From positions 62,001-126,000 of the forward strand of contig CAVPZG010000001.1 of the NCBI GenBank assembly GCA_963710205.1: 64,000 bases of DNA, written 5' to 3'. Position 1 is the stretch's first letter, and every line of letters begins with the position of its first letter. The notes below the pieces were generated by a model, which had not been told where the DNA came from, ran no database searches, and saw nothing but the letters and a program-made list of their open reading frames with translations. Positions 8,490 to 17,046 of the stretch are shown one piece after another. This DNA is from Pacificimonas sp963710205 (GTDB taxonomy: Bacteria > Pseudomonadota > Alphaproteobacteria > Sphingomonadales > Sphingomonadaceae). Position numbers and translations under genes: made by a program.

Positions 8490-8834
8490 CTAGTCCTTTT
8501 CCAGCGTCATCTGCAGAGGATGTTCATTCTTCCGCGCGAAATCGAGCACCTGGTTCACCTTCGTCTCCGCAACCTCGTAGGTGAAGACGCCGCAGAGGCC
8601 GACGCCCTTCTGATGGACGTGCAGCATGACCCGGGTCGCCTGTTCCATATCCATGCGGAAGAAGCGTTGCAGGACGGCGATGACGAATTCCATGGGCGTG
8701 TAATCGTCATTCAGCATCAACACCTTGTAGAGCGATGGTTTCTTCGTCTTTGGCCGGGTGCGCGTGGCAACGCCGGACTCGCCATCAGGCGGGCCATTCT
8801 CGCGTTCGTCACTGGCTTGCGGGGTGATGCTCAT
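8490..8834 (-). CDS. clpS: ATP-dependent Clp protease adaptor ClpS
   Basis: The product has 114 residues from MSITPQASDE and carries the ClpS core: KVLMLNDDYTPMEFVI (N-degron pocket, with the ND-DYTPMEFV signature), MLHVHQKG and CGVFTYEVAETK. ClpS delivers proteins with destabilising N-terminal residues to ClpAP. I place the start at 8834; a longer reading to 8960 would run back into the phasin terminator. clpA is not adjacent in the window. The Leu/Phe-tRNA transferase gene (aat, 30,613) supplies the matching N-end-rule branch elsewhere in this window. Confidence 0.93.
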   Translation of the reverse strand: MSITPQASDERENGPPDGESGVATRTRPKTKKPSLYKVLMLNDDYTPMEFVIAVLQRFFRMDMEQATRVMLHVHQKGVGLCGVFTYEVAETKVNQVLDFARKNEHPLQMTLEKD

Positions 8835-8899
8835 CGCGCCCAATTTAAGGAAAGTCTCCCGAAGGGCAAGTTGTCGCGGATCAGAAGGACAAATCGCCG

Positions 8900-8939
8900 C
8901 AAAGAAAAAGGACCGCCCCCCAAACGGGGACGGTCCTTT
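8900..8939 (-). terminator. rho-independent terminator of the phasin gene
   Basis: Read on the minus strand, AAAGGACCGTCCCCG pairs with GGGGGCGGTCCTTT around a three-base TTT-type loop, giving a 14-15 bp stem, and is followed by TTTTTCTTT. It lies about 25 bases past the phasin stop and in front of clpS, so clpS should have its own promoter. Confidence 0.82.
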
Positions 8940-8961
8940 CAAAACCCTTGCGCGGGGCAAG

Positions 8962-9729
8962 TTACGCGATCTTGGAGAACTTCTCGTTCGCCACTGCCAT
9001 ACGGTTCTGCAGCGGCGCCATCATTTCACCCGTCAGCTTCATCATGCGCTCCGTCATCGTCGACGTCTGCGAAACCATCGCGTCGAACTGGCTGCGCATG
9101 TAGTCGCCGTGCATCTGCATGGCTTCGTTCGGGTTCTTGACGCCGGACATCTTTTTCATCGTGGCGGAAAAGCCCTCGACGCTCTTCTTGGCGAAATCGG
9201 CCTGCTCACGGGCAAGCTCCTGCGTGCCTTCGACGGCAACCTTGCCGGCTTCGACAAAAGCCTCGATGTTGCCGCGGGCGAAACCGCCCATTTCTTCCAT
9301 CGACTTCACGCCCTTTTCCATGGCTTCACGGCTCTTGGCGGTGATGTCCTGCATTGCGGCCTGCGACTGCTTCATCGCGGTTTCAGCCTGTGCCTTCATC
9401 GTTTCGGTCGGGTTCTTCTTGGTAGCCATTTTCGTGGTCCTTTCGGTTTTCATCTTCGTGGTGTTGGCGCGTGCCGGTGAAGCCTTGCGCTTCGCCGTGG
9501 CTGCCTTCTTTTTGGGAGCGGCCTTGGTCTTGGCCGGTGTCTTCGCTGCCTTTTTCGCAGCGGGCTTCTTCGCCGCAACCTTTGCCTTGGCGACGGTCTT
9601 CACCGCCGTGTCAGTCTTGGGTGCGGGCGTTGCAACCGCTTCAGGCTTCGCTTCCGGAACGACCGGCTTGGCATCAACCTTTGCGGGTGCAGGTTTTTCT
9701 TCTGTTGTCGTGGGAGCTGCGCTCGCCAT
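8962..9729 (-). CDS. phasin-family PHB granule protein with histone-H1-like N-terminus
   Basis: The C-terminal ~150 residues are a phasin: amphipathic helices with the usual MQDITAKSREAMEKGVKS, AFVEAGKVAVEGTQEL and FAKKSVEGFSATMKKM segments. Phasins coat polyhydroxyalkanoate granules. The N-terminal ~100 residues are rich in Lys, Ala and Pro (KKPAAKKAAKTPAK, APKKKAATAKRK), like histone H1 or the DNA-binding tails of PhaM/PhaF-type proteins. Start 9729 has GGAG seven bases upstream; ATG 9735 is an alternative. A second ATG at 9429 has a good GAAAGGA ribosome site and would give the bare phasin. A terminator follows, and inverted TGC-rich repeats lie upstream. Confidence 0.85.
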   Translation of the reverse strand: MASAAPTTTEEKPAPAKVDAKPVVPEAKPEAVATPAPKTDTAVKTVAKAKVAAKKPAAKKAAKTPAKTKAAPKKKAATAKRKASPARANTTKMKTERTTKMATKKNPTETMKAQAETAMKQSQAAMQDITAKSREAMEKGVKSMEEMGGFARGNIEAFVEAGKVAVEGTQELAREQADFAKKSVEGFSATMKKMSGVKNPNEAMQMHGDYMRSQFDAMVSQTSTMTERMMKLTGEMMAPLQNRMAVANEKFSKIA

Positions 9730-9759
9730 GATCATGCTCCATTTCGTTACATCTGTTTC

Positions 9760-9825
9760 TATGCTGCGTTGCACAATACCATTCGAAACCAGGGTTGTCA
9801 AATATTAATTGTGCAGTGCAGCATA
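9760..9825. promoter_or_regulatory. two inverted TGC-rich boxes upstream of the phasin gene (PhaR-like operator)
   Basis: TATGCTGCGTTGCACAAT at 9760-9777 and the reverse complement of 9808-9825 (TATGCTGCACTGCACAAT) agree at 16 of 18 positions. They face each other 30 bases apart in the promoter region of the phasin gene. The known PhaR repressor of PHB metabolism binds TGC...GCA palindromes upstream of phasin genes, so this is a candidate PhaR operator; that assignment is inference. Confidence 0.6.
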
Positions 9826-9848
9826 AATGTAAGAACTGGAATTATCAG

Positions 9849-11222
9849 CTAATTTTCGACGCGCGCCAGTCCCGATGCCTCCAGCTGGTCATTGATCATC
9901 GCCATCAGGCGTTTCAGCGCGCCGTCGGATTTCGCCTCCGCGCGTGCCACCAGGACATTCTGTGTGTTGGACGCGCGCAGCAGCCACCAGCCATCGTCGG
10001 TGTTCACGCGCACGCCGTCGATTTCACTCATCTCAGCGCCCGCGGCCTTCAGCCGTTCGCGCACTTCCTCGATCACTGCGAACTTGCGGTCCTCATCAAC
10101 CTCGAAGCGCAGCTCGGGCGTATTGATCAGGGTGGGCATTGCGCCCTTCATGTCGGTCAGCGACACGCCGGCGCGGGAGAGCGCGCGGAGCAGGCGCACG
10201 GCGGCATAGAGCGCGTCGTCAAAGCCGTAATAGCGGTGCTTGAAGAAGATATGCCCGGACATCTCTCCCGCCAGCGGCGAATCGACCTCCTTCATCTTCG
10301 CCTTCACAAGGCTGTGCCCCGTTTTCCACATCAGCGGCTTTCCACCGCGCTGCGCGATATGGTCGAACAGCGCCTGACTGGCCTTCACGTCGGCAATGAT
10401 CGTGCCGCCGGGGACGTCCTTCAGCACATCCTCGGCCAGGATCATCAGCAGCTGGTCACCCCAGATGACCCGCCCCTTCCCGTCGATCGCGCCAATGCGA
10501 TCACCGTCGCCATCAAAGGCAAGTCCGAAGTCGAGCCTCTTGTCGGCAACGACCTTGCGCAGATCCTCGAGGTTATGCTCCTCGGTCGGATCGGGATGGT
10601 GATTCGGGAAATCTCCATCAATATCCGTATAAAGGAGCGTGTGCTGTCCCGGCAGCCGCGCGGTCAGCTTTTCGACGATGCGCCCGGCCGCGCCATTGCC
10701 GCAGTCCCATGCGACACGGTATTCCTTCGCAGGCGCATCCTCCAGCAGGCGTTCGACATAGCGGTCCTCAATGTCGATCTTCTCATGCGTGCCGTAACCC
10801 GTTTCGACATCGTCCGCAGCGGCCATATCGCCGAGCGCCCGGATATCGTCGCCAAAGAACGGCCCTGTCCCCAGCATCATCTTGAAACCGTTGTAATCGG
10901 GCGGATTGTGGCTGCCGGTTATCATCATGCCGCCATCGGCTTCGAGCGCGTGGACAGCGTAATAAAGCATCGGGGTCGGACCGAGGCCGATCCTGAGCGC
11001 ATCCACGCCGGCCGCGTTCAGACCCTCGACAAGTGCCTGTTCCATACCGGGAGAGCTGTGACGACCGTCATAGCCGACCGCGACCTTGCTGCCGCCTTCG
11101 CGGCGGACGCGGGTGCCGAAGGTGCGGCCCAGCCAGCGGGCATCCTCTTCGCTCAGCGTCTCGCCGACGATACCGCGGGCGTCATATTCTCGGAGCAGGG
11201 TGCGGTGGAAATTATGGGGCAT
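9849..11222 (-). CDS. phosphomannomutase/phosphoglucomutase (PgmG/AlgC-type)
   Basis: The 457-residue alpha-D-phosphohexomutase has its four domain signatures: the phosphoserine loop GMMITGSHNPPDYNGFK near residue 100, the Mg-binding DGDGDRIG near 240, the sugar loop GEMSGHIFFK near 322, and the phosphate-binding RASNTQNVLVARAE near the C-terminus. It interconverts 1- and 6-phosphates of mannose and glucose, feeding GDP-mannose or UDP-glucose for LPS and exopolysaccharide. In sphingomonads the homologue PgmG serves gellan-type polymer synthesis. It is the last gene of the mipZ-dnaJ-pgm run, one base past the DnaJ gene. Confidence 0.9.
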   Translation of the reverse strand: MPHNFHRTLLREYDARGIVGETLSEEDARWLGRTFGTRVRREGGSKVAVGYDGRHSSPGMEQALVEGLNAAGVDALRIGLGPTPMLYYAVHALEADGGMMITGSHNPPDYNGFKMMLGTGPFFGDDIRALGDMAAADDVETGYGTHEKIDIEDRYVERLLEDAPAKEYRVAWDCGNGAAGRIVEKLTARLPGQHTLLYTDIDGDFPNHHPDPTEEHNLEDLRKVVADKRLDFGLAFDGDGDRIGAIDGKGRVIWGDQLLMILAEDVLKDVPGGTIIADVKASQALFDHIAQRGGKPLMWKTGHSLVKAKMKEVDSPLAGEMSGHIFFKHRYYGFDDALYAAVRLLRALSRAGVSLTDMKGAMPTLINTPELRFEVDEDRKFAVIEEVRERLKAAGAEMSEIDGVRVNTDDGWWLLRASNTQNVLVARAEAKSDGALKRLMAMINDQLEASGLARVEN

Positions 11223-11223
11223 A

Positions 11224-11628
11224 TCACTCTTTCATCTTTGCGGCGATCAGCACATCCCGCGCTTCGTTAATCTCCGAACTGGCGGCATCGGTACCGCCCC
11301 GGTCGGGATGCGCGGTGGCGATCGCGAGCCGGTGCGCCGCCCGAATTTCCTCTATGCTCGCGTCCTCGCGGACGCCAAGAATCCTGGCGGCGCGTTTTCG
11401 CGTCATCGCCGCGCTTTCCACGCGCGGCCCCTTGATCCCCGTCCAAGTGAGATAGGCACCTGCCGTCATGAGACCAAAACCGGGAAAGTAACCGCCCTTG
11501 GCCGCCAGCCACAGGCCCACGAGCAGCCCCGCGATACCGCCGATTACGGTCAGCCGCTTTGGTGTCAGCAGCCCCAGATACCAGAAGACGGCCACGGCAC
11601 CCAGAAGGACGAGAACCAAGGGACCCAT
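11224..11628 (-). CDS. membrane-anchored DnaJ-domain protein
   Basis: The 134-residue protein has two hydrophobic helices in its first 60 residues and a C-terminal J-domain-like segment (AARILGVREDASIEEIRAAHR, then TAHPDRGGTDAA) with the HPD tripeptide that stimulates Hsp70. This layout recalls the Tim14/Pam18-type short J proteins of alphaproteobacteria. It starts at 11628 inside the mipZ stop (TGATG) and ends beside the mutase, so it is in one transcription unit. The DnaK partner and client are unknown. Confidence 0.8.
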   Translation of the reverse strand: MGPLVLVLLGAVAVFWYLGLLTPKRLTVIGGIAGLLVGLWLAAKGGYFPGFGLMTAGAYLTWTGIKGPRVESAAMTRKRAARILGVREDASIEEIRAAHRLAIATAHPDRGGTDAASSEINEARDVLIAAKMKE

Positions 11629-12404
11629 CAGGCGGCCTGGGCCTCAACCCGGTCCTTCAGGTTCAGGCTCCCCACCAGGTCGCGCAGTTCGGCACGGGCG
11701 GCGATGTGGCTCAATTTTGCTTCGTCGATGACGTCGAGGTCGAGGAGGGTCAGCCCGCGCGGGAACAGCTCGCGGTAAATGACACGTTCCGACAGGCCCG
11801 GCGCGGTGCGGAACCCAATGCGCGGCGCGAGCTCGTCCAGGGCCCTGCCGACGCGAACCATATTGTTTGCGGCGAGGTGCGCCAGCCGGTTCCTGACGAT
11901 GACCCAGTCCACGGTTCCCGCATCGTGCCGCGCGCGGTCCTTGCGCGCCTTCCACACCATTTCGGCATAGAAACTGGGACGCTTCACCTTGAAACTTTCG
12001 GGATCGACCTGGCCGATCAGGTCGAAATCGACGAAGCTGTCGTTGATCGGCGTTACCAGTGTGTCGGCGCGGCCCATGGCGATCTGGCCAAGGTCGCTCT
12101 CACGCCCCGGTGTGTCGATCACCAGATAGTCCGCGTCGGTCGCGATGGCGGCGCTCAACTGCGCCTCCGCATCGGACGCCTTGTCATCGATGACCGCCAT
12201 TGCCGGAATGCCAAGGCCGAGGCCGTGACCGTCCGAAAATGCCTGACGGTTCTCCATGTAGCGCGCAAAGGTGCGCTGGCGGCTGTCGAGGTCGATCGCG
12301 GCGACCCGGTGACCCGCTGTGATAAGCGCGATGGCGACATGGACGGCGGTCGTGGATTTCCCCGTTCCGCCCTTCTCGTTTCCGAATGTGATGATGTGCG
12401 GCAA
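11628..12404 (-). CDS. mipZ: division-plane positioning ATPase MipZ (ParA family)
   Basis: The product closely follows Caulobacter MipZ: HIITFGNEKGGTGKSTTAVH (deviant Walker A), AIDLDSRQRTFARYMENRQ, VIDTPG (Walker B), then TLVTPINDSFVDFDLIGQVDP, RVIYRELFPRGLTLLDL. MipZ forms bipolar gradients from ParB at the origins and inhibits FtsZ so that division happens at midcell. No ATG fits; TTG 12404 (LPHIITF) has a GGGGG ribosome site nine bases upstream and is my choice, giving 258 residues. It is divergent from panC. Confidence 0.92.
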   Translation of the reverse strand: MPHIITFGNEKGGTGKSTTAVHVAIALITAGHRVAAIDLDSRQRTFARYMENRQAFSDGHGLGLGIPAMAVIDDKASDAEAQLSAAIATDADYLVIDTPGRESDLGQIAMGRADTLVTPINDSFVDFDLIGQVDPESFKVKRPSFYAEMVWKARKDRARHDAGTVDWVIVRNRLAHLAANNMVRVGRALDELAPRIGFRTAPGLSERVIYRELFPRGLTLLDLDVIDEAKLSHIAARAELRDLVGSLNLKDRVEAQAA

Positions 12405-12490
12405 GGATGCCCCCAGTCTCTGGCCTCTTGACGATAGGGCCGCTGTTTCGGACAGGGCGACTCCCAAGTCAACGACAGGAGTATGCGGCA

Positions 12491-13330
12491 ATGCGGATCG
12501 TGCGGACGGTAAGGGATCTGCGCGCGGTCGTGGACGGCTGGCGGGACACGGGCGGCACATCCGCCCTGATCCCGACCATGGGCGCGCTGCACGATGGGCA
12601 TCTGTCGCTGGTGGCGAAGGGCCGCGCGGAGGCGGACCGCACCGTCGCCAGCATCTTCGTCAATCCCACCCAGTTCGCGCCGGGCGAGGATCTGGACCGT
12701 TATCCCCGGCAAGAGGCGGAGGATGCGGAGATGCTGGAAGAGGCGGGGTGCGACCTGCTGTACGCACCAACGGCGGAAGAGATGTATCCGGGAGGCTTTG
12801 CGACGACCGTGCGCGTCGCCGACCTGCCCGCGCTTCTGTGCGGGGAAGCCCGCCCGACGCATTTCGATGGCGTTTCCACCGTCGTGACCAAGCTCCTCAA
12901 CCAGGCGCGCACCGACGTCGCCGTCTTCGGCGAAAAGGACTGGCAGCAGCTCGCCATCATTCGCCGCGCCGCCCGCGACCTCGATATTCCGGTCAGGATT
13001 GTGGGCGCCCCCATCGTGCGGGAAGCGGACGGCCTCGCCATGTCATCACGCAACCGTTATCTTGGCGCGGCGGATCGCAGGGCCGCCGCAGCCCTGCCGG
13101 ACGCACTGATGGCCGCAGCGGCCAGCATCGAGGCTGGCGGCGATATCGGCAGCGCTCTGGCAGCGGCGCGCGGCCAGATGGAAAACGCGGGTTTCACGGT
13201 CGACTATGTCGACCTGCGCGGCGCGGACGACCTGGCCGAGCTCAGAAGCCTTGATCGGCCGGCCCGCCTGTTCGCCGCCGCCCGTATCGGCGGCACGCGC
13301 CTGATCGACAATATGGCCGTCCGTTCCTGA
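12491..13330 (+). CDS. panC: pantoate--beta-alanine ligase
   Basis: The 279-residue PanC has the class signatures PTMGALHDGHLSLV (HxGH nucleotide-binding motif), SIFVNPTQFAPGEDLDRYP and the KLLNQARTDVAVFGEKDWQQL segment, ending near the KMSKS-like SSRNRYL. It joins pantoate and beta-alanine to make pantothenate for CoA. The ATG at 12491 has an AGGAG about ten bases upstream; longer frames start inside the mipZ promoter. It is divergently transcribed from mipZ, sharing an 86-base promoter region. Confidence 0.95.
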   Translation: MRIVRTVRDLRAVVDGWRDTGGTSALIPTMGALHDGHLSLVAKGRAEADRTVASIFVNPTQFAPGEDLDRYPRQEAEDAEMLEEAGCDLLYAPTAEEMYPGGFATTVRVADLPALLCGEARPTHFDGVSTVVTKLLNQARTDVAVFGEKDWQQLAIIRRAARDLDIPVRIVGAPIVREADGLAMSSRNRYLGAADRRAAAALPDALMAAAASIEAGGDIGSALAAARGQMENAGFTVDYVDLRGADDLAELRSLDRPARLFAAARIGGTRLIDNMAVRS

Positions 13331-13416
13331 TTCGGTCTCTCGCCTTAACCTATTCTTCACGTTTACTAACGAAAGCTTCTTCCCGGACACGGGGGTGTGG
13401 ACGAACGGGGCCTGGC

Positions 13417-14193
13417 ATGACGGAACCAAGGGCGGTGCAGGACGAGTTTTTCCTTTCTGCGCTGGCACATGAACTGAAAACGCCGCTGGGCGCGATCATG
13501 GGCTATGCCGAACTGATCGCCAGCGGCCACACGACCCCGGAACAGAATGTCGATCATGCCGCCATCCTGTGGGAGGCGGCGCAGGCCCTGTCGGGAACCG
13601 TCGACACCATGCTGGACTATGCCCGGCTGCAAAGCGGGCAGGCCACGCTGGCGGAGGAAAGCGTCGATATCGGCGCAGCCGCGACGAGCGCGGTCAGAAT
13701 GCTGGCGACCAGTGCCGCCGCACGGCGCGTCGCCATCGAGCTCAGAATTCCGCCGGATCTGCCCCGCCTGACCGGTGATGCCCGCATGTTTCGCCAGATC
13801 ATCAGCAACCTGTTGTCCAATGCCATCAAATATGGCGCGGAGGACAGCAAGGTCAGGCTGACGGCGCGTATCGACGGCAGCGGCCGGATGCTGCTGGATG
13901 TGATGGACGAGGGCACGGGCATTTCCGCCGCTGACGCGCAGTTGGCGATGCAGCCCTTTCAGAGGCTGAACGCTGGCGCGAATGTCCCGGGCCACGGCCT
14001 TGGCCTGCCACTCACGAAGGCGCTGATCGAATTGCATGACGGCAGCTTTCGCCTGATCGGCACGCCCGGCCGGGGGACGCGCGCCCTTTGCATCCTGCCC
14101 GCTGCCCGGGTCTGCGGCGCGACGACAGATGACCAGCATGCCTTTGTTTTTACACGGCCTCCGGTTAGCCACCGGCGCGTTAACCTTTTTTGA
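13417..14193 (+). CDS. soluble orphan sensor histidine kinase
   Basis: The 258-residue protein has no membrane helix. It starts straight into a HisKA dimerisation domain with the phosphoacceptor in ALAHELKTPLGAIMG, then an HATPase domain with N box NLLSNAIKYGA, G1 DEGTGIS and G2 GHGLGLPL. No PAS or other sensor domain and no neighbouring response regulator are visible. Kinases of this short form in alphaproteobacteria often feed DivK/CtrA or stress phosphorelays, but that is inference. The 3' end overlaps a hairpin and T-run. Confidence 0.88.
   Translation: MTEPRAVQDEFFLSALAHELKTPLGAIMGYAELIASGHTTPEQNVDHAAILWEAAQALSGTVDTMLDYARLQSGQATLAEESVDIGAAATSAVRMLATSAAARRVAIELRIPPDLPRLTGDARMFRQIISNLLSNAIKYGAEDSKVRLTARIDGSGRMLLDVMDEGTGISAADAQLAMQPFQRLNAGANVPGHGLGLPLTKALIELHDGSFRLIGTPGRGTRALCILPAARVCGATTDDQHAFVFTRPPVSHRRVNLF
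14163..14191 (+). terminator. terminator overlapping the kinase stop codon
   Basis: GGTTA at 14163-14167 pairs with TAACC at 14181-14185, with an inner GCC/GGC pair (168-170 with 174-176), followed directly by six T. The T-run reads into the TGA stop of the kinase gene. The stem is short, so the strength is uncertain. Confidence 0.45.
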
Positions 14194-14247
14194 ACACCAT
14201 GGCGCTTCATTACGCCCCGTAAGCAAATCGAAACGGGGGACGGGAAC

Positions 14248-14532
14248 ATGGCAGTTATCAAGGGGGGCGATGCCCGCTTTCTACAGTCGCAGCTGATGAA
14301 GGCCATGAGCGGCGACAGCGATGCCTTTTACGAACTGGGAGTCGCCTACTCGGCTGGCTGCGAAGGCGTCGAGATCGACCTGATCCAGGCCCACAAATGG
14401 TTCAACCTGGCGGCGCTGAAAGGCGACGAGCGCGCCAAGGAAGACCGCCGGGAGGTTTCCGAAGAGATGAGCAGCGAGGAAATCGCCGAAGCTCAGCGCG
14501 ATGCGCGCGCTTTCCTGCAGGCGGCCGCCTGA
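14248..14532 (+). CDS. small SEL1-like repeat protein
   Basis: The 94-residue acidic protein contains one clear Sel1-type repeat: AFYELGVAYSAGCEGVEIDLIQAHKWFNLAALKGDERA, with the helix-turn-helix spacing and the KWF.LAA core of the family. The ends are charged helices. Such short single-repeat proteins may serve as protein-binding adaptors. GGGGGACGGGAAC precedes the ATG. It stands alone between the kinase and the convergent GNAT gene. Function is unknown. Confidence 0.7.
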   Translation: MAVIKGGDARFLQSQLMKAMSGDSDAFYELGVAYSAGCEGVEIDLIQAHKWFNLAALKGDERAKEDRREVSEEMSSEEIAEAQRDARAFLQAAA

Positions 14533-14575
14533 TCCTTCGGATCGCCTGACAGCAACGACTCTGCGCGAAACGGGC

Positions 14576-15715
14576 CTAGGACAGCTTCTTGTAAGGCCCC
14601 ATTTCGCTCATGATCTCGATATCGTGCGCGACCGCATCGCGCTCATGCTCGAGGAAGTCCGCGACAGCGTGCCTGAGCCCGGGATCAGCGATCCAGTGTG
14701 CCGAGTAGGTCACGACCGGCTCATAGCCGCGCGCCAGCTTGTGCGGCCCCTGCGCGCCCGCCTCTACCCGCTTCAGGCCGCGCGCAATGGCCACATCAAT
14801 CGCCTGATAATAGCAAAGTTCGAAATGCAGGAACGGGACATCGACCAGGGTGCCCCAGTAGCGGCCATATAGACAGTCGCCGCCGATGAAGTTGAGCGCC
14901 GCCGCGACCGTACGGCCTTGATGCTTCGCCAGAACCAGCAACAGCCGGTCGGCCATCAGTTCGGAGGCCTGAGTGAAAAAGGCCCGCGTCAGATATGGCG
15001 AGCCCCATTTCCGCGCACCGGTGTCCTGATAGAAGATCCAGAAATCGTCCCAGTCGGCTTCGCTGATGGCCGCGCCCTCAAGATGCACGATCTCAAGTCC
15101 GCTCTCCGCGACCCCGCGCCGTTCGCGGCGAATGGCCTTGCGCTTGCGTGACGACAGCGCGGCAAGAAAGTCGTCGAAAGCGCCATAGTCCCGGTTGAAC
15201 CAGTGAAACTGTTCGCCGTGCCGGATCAGCCAGTCCGCATCGCGAAACGTCTGCAGCTGCTCCTCTGCAATGAAGGTCGCATGGGCGGACGACAGCCGGT
15301 GCTGGCGGCACACGGCCTCCGCCCCCCTGAGTAGCATCGCCGGGTCGCCGCCAGCCTTCGTATAGAGGCGCGGTCCCGTGGCGGGCGTGAAGGGCGCGCT
15401 GATCTGCAGTTTCGGATAATAGCGTCCGCCCGCACGCTCGAACGCTTCCGCCCAGCCATGATCGAATACGAACTCGCCGCGGCTGTGAGATTTCACATAG
15501 GCGGGCATGATGGCACTGGCAGGCGCGCCGTCACCGGGTCGCAGCGCCACATGCGCAGGCTGCCATCCCGTGGCCGCGACGGCACTGTTCGATCTTTCCA
15601 AGGCGACGGCGAACGCGTGAAGGGCGAAAGGATTGTTGCGGCCCGCGCAGGCGTCCCATTCCTCGGCCGTGAACGCCTCCGCCGCCGTAACAAGTTCGAT
15701 TCTTGGATCGGTCAT
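14576..15715 (-). CDS. GNAT-fold protein of the DUF482/COG3146 family
   Basis: The 379-residue protein matches the large DUF482 (peptidogalycan biosynthesis-like) group: N-terminal NPFALHAFAVALERSNSAV, a middle FHWFNRDYGAFDDFLAALSSRKRKAIRRER and a C-terminal LALVEAGAQGPHKLARGYEP-like region (here RVEAGAQGPHKLARGYEPV). These proteins combine two FemX/GNAT-like folds. Members are thought to transfer an acyl or aminoacyl group but the substrate is not established. It stands alone, convergent with the SEL1 gene. Confidence 0.78.
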   Translation of the reverse strand: MTDPRIELVTAAEAFTAEEWDACAGRNNPFALHAFAVALERSNSAVAATGWQPAHVALRPGDGAPASAIMPAYVKSHSRGEFVFDHGWAEAFERAGGRYYPKLQISAPFTPATGPRLYTKAGGDPAMLLRGAEAVCRQHRLSSAHATFIAEEQLQTFRDADWLIRHGEQFHWFNRDYGAFDDFLAALSSRKRKAIRRERRGVAESGLEIVHLEGAAISEADWDDFWIFYQDTGARKWGSPYLTRAFFTQASELMADRLLLVLAKHQGRTVAAALNFIGGDCLYGRYWGTLVDVPFLHFELCYYQAIDVAIARGLKRVEAGAQGPHKLARGYEPVVTYSAHWIADPGLRHAVADFLEHERDAVAHDIEIMSEMGPYKKLS

Positions 15716-15773
15716 GAAATGTCTTTGGGCAACACAGACTTAAGGTAGCGGCCGCGGAAGCCGGGACAAGGCG

Positions 15774-16571
15774 TCAGGCCGACGCACTCCTGTTCATGAT
15801 CTTCGCGGCGGCAGCGCCCTCGACGATCAGCTGATCCGCATTTTCAAGGCCGCGGTTTATGTCATCCTCGGTTCGAACGGTCCATGTAAACGCGCGGTGA
15901 CCGGGTTTGCGGAACGCCTTCGCGATCCCGCTCGGCAGGGAGCGAATATCATAGGCGATGAATTTCGGTCGCGCCTGCCGCACGGCGAGCAGCCGTGCGG
16001 GTCCACTCCCCCGCCAGGGCGCGCCGACCGTATCGCGCTCCTCGCTCATGACGAGGCCATTCAGAATGGACGGAAAATGGTCATGATACCAGCGTGATAC
16101 CGCCGGGTGAAAAGACATGATGCCGACCGGGCCAACATAGCCCTCCAGCGCGCGGCGGATCGCCATGCCGACAGCTTCGGGATTGCGGTCGCCCGCCTTC
16201 GCCTCGATCAGCAGCGGCGTGCGCCCACCGATGTGATGCAGCACGTCCTGCAGGCTGGAAATGGTTTCGTTGCTGTCCCTCAGCTTGGTCGCGGTCAGCG
16301 CTCTCATGCTGAAGCCGTTCACCGGGCCTTCGCCCTCCGACAGGCGCTCAAGCGTGGAATCGTGAAAGACGACCGCGCCGTTTTCCGCCGTCAGCTGCAC
16401 ATCGAGTTCGATACCGAACCCGGACGCAATGGCCGCATCGAAGGCCGCGAGACTATTCTCCACTGCCTTGCCCGGCCCATGCAGACCGCGATGCGCGAAC
16501 GGTTTGGCCGACAGTGCCGCCAGCTTTCCTTCCAGCGCACGCTTGTCTTTCCGCAGCAGGCTAAGCGGCAT
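15774..16571 (-). CDS. glycerophosphodiester phosphodiesterase
   Basis: The 265-residue protein has the GDPD TIM-barrel signatures: KPFAHRGLHG (catalytic His), SGFGIELDVQLTAENGAVVFHDSTLERL (metal-binding E-D and second catalytic His), and PLLIEAKAGD (metal ligand). It should release glycerol 3-phosphate from glycerophosphodiesters in the cytosol; no signal peptide is seen. It follows the RidA gene by three bases in the same direction, so the two are probably cotranscribed. Confidence 0.88.
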   Translation of the reverse strand: MPLSLLRKDKRALEGKLAALSAKPFAHRGLHGPGKAVENSLAAFDAAIASGFGIELDVQLTAENGAVVFHDSTLERLSEGEGPVNGFSMRALTATKLRDSNETISSLQDVLHHIGGRTPLLIEAKAGDRNPEAVGMAIRRALEGYVGPVGIMSFHPAVSRWYHDHFPSILNGLVMSEERDTVGAPWRGSGPARLLAVRQARPKFIAYDIRSLPSGIAKAFRKPGHRAFTWTVRTEDDINRGLENADQLIVEGAAAAKIMNRSASA

Positions 16572-16574
16572 GGC

Positions 16575-17039
16575 CTAATGATCCACGATTTCAATGATCG
16601 CGTCGATTTCCACTGCCACGCCCAGCGGCAGGGCGGCGACCCCGACGGCACTGCGCGCATGGCGGCCCTTTTCGCCCAGAAGGTCCGCGAACAGGTCGCT
16701 GGCCCCGTTGGCAACCTTGGGCTGTTCGGTATATCCGGGCGTCGAGGCGACGAAGACCCCCAGCTTCACGATGCGCCCGATCGCGTCCAGCGATCCGAGA
16801 GCGGCCTTCGCCTGCGCCAGAATGGCGAGCGCGCAGCGGCGGGCAATGGCCTGCCCCTGTTCCGTCGTCACATCCGCCCCCAGCGTTCCGCACATCAGCT
16901 TGCCGTCGCCATCGAACGGAATCTGACCGGATATGTGAAGAAGTCCGCCCGCCATCACGAACGGCACATAATTTGCCGCAGGGGCAGGGGCATCCGGCAG
17001 GGCAAGGCCCATTGTGGCCAGCTTCTCTTCAACGCTCAT
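16575..17039 (-). CDS. RidA-family (YjgF/YER057c) protein
   Basis: The product has 154 residues from MSVEEKLATMGLALP, in the long RidA subgroup (TIGR/COG0251 type, YER057c-like). The typical C-terminal motif ARSAVGVAALPLGVAVEIDAI contains the conserved Arg followed by the ...P.G..VE.. segment used to bind the substrate carboxylate. RidA proteins hydrolyse reactive enamine/imine intermediates. The upstream in-frame extension to 17183 would overlap the HAD gene and is not used. It sits between the HAD and GDPD genes in one direction. Confidence 0.82.
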   Translation of the reverse strand: MSVEEKLATMGLALPDAPAPAANYVPFVMAGGLLHISGQIPFDGDGKLMCGTLGADVTTEQGQAIARRCALAILAQAKAALGSLDAIGRIVKLGVFVASTPGYTEQPKVANGASDLFADLLGEKGRHARSAVGVAALPLGVAVEIDAIIEIVDH

Positions 17040-17046
17040 GCCGTCC

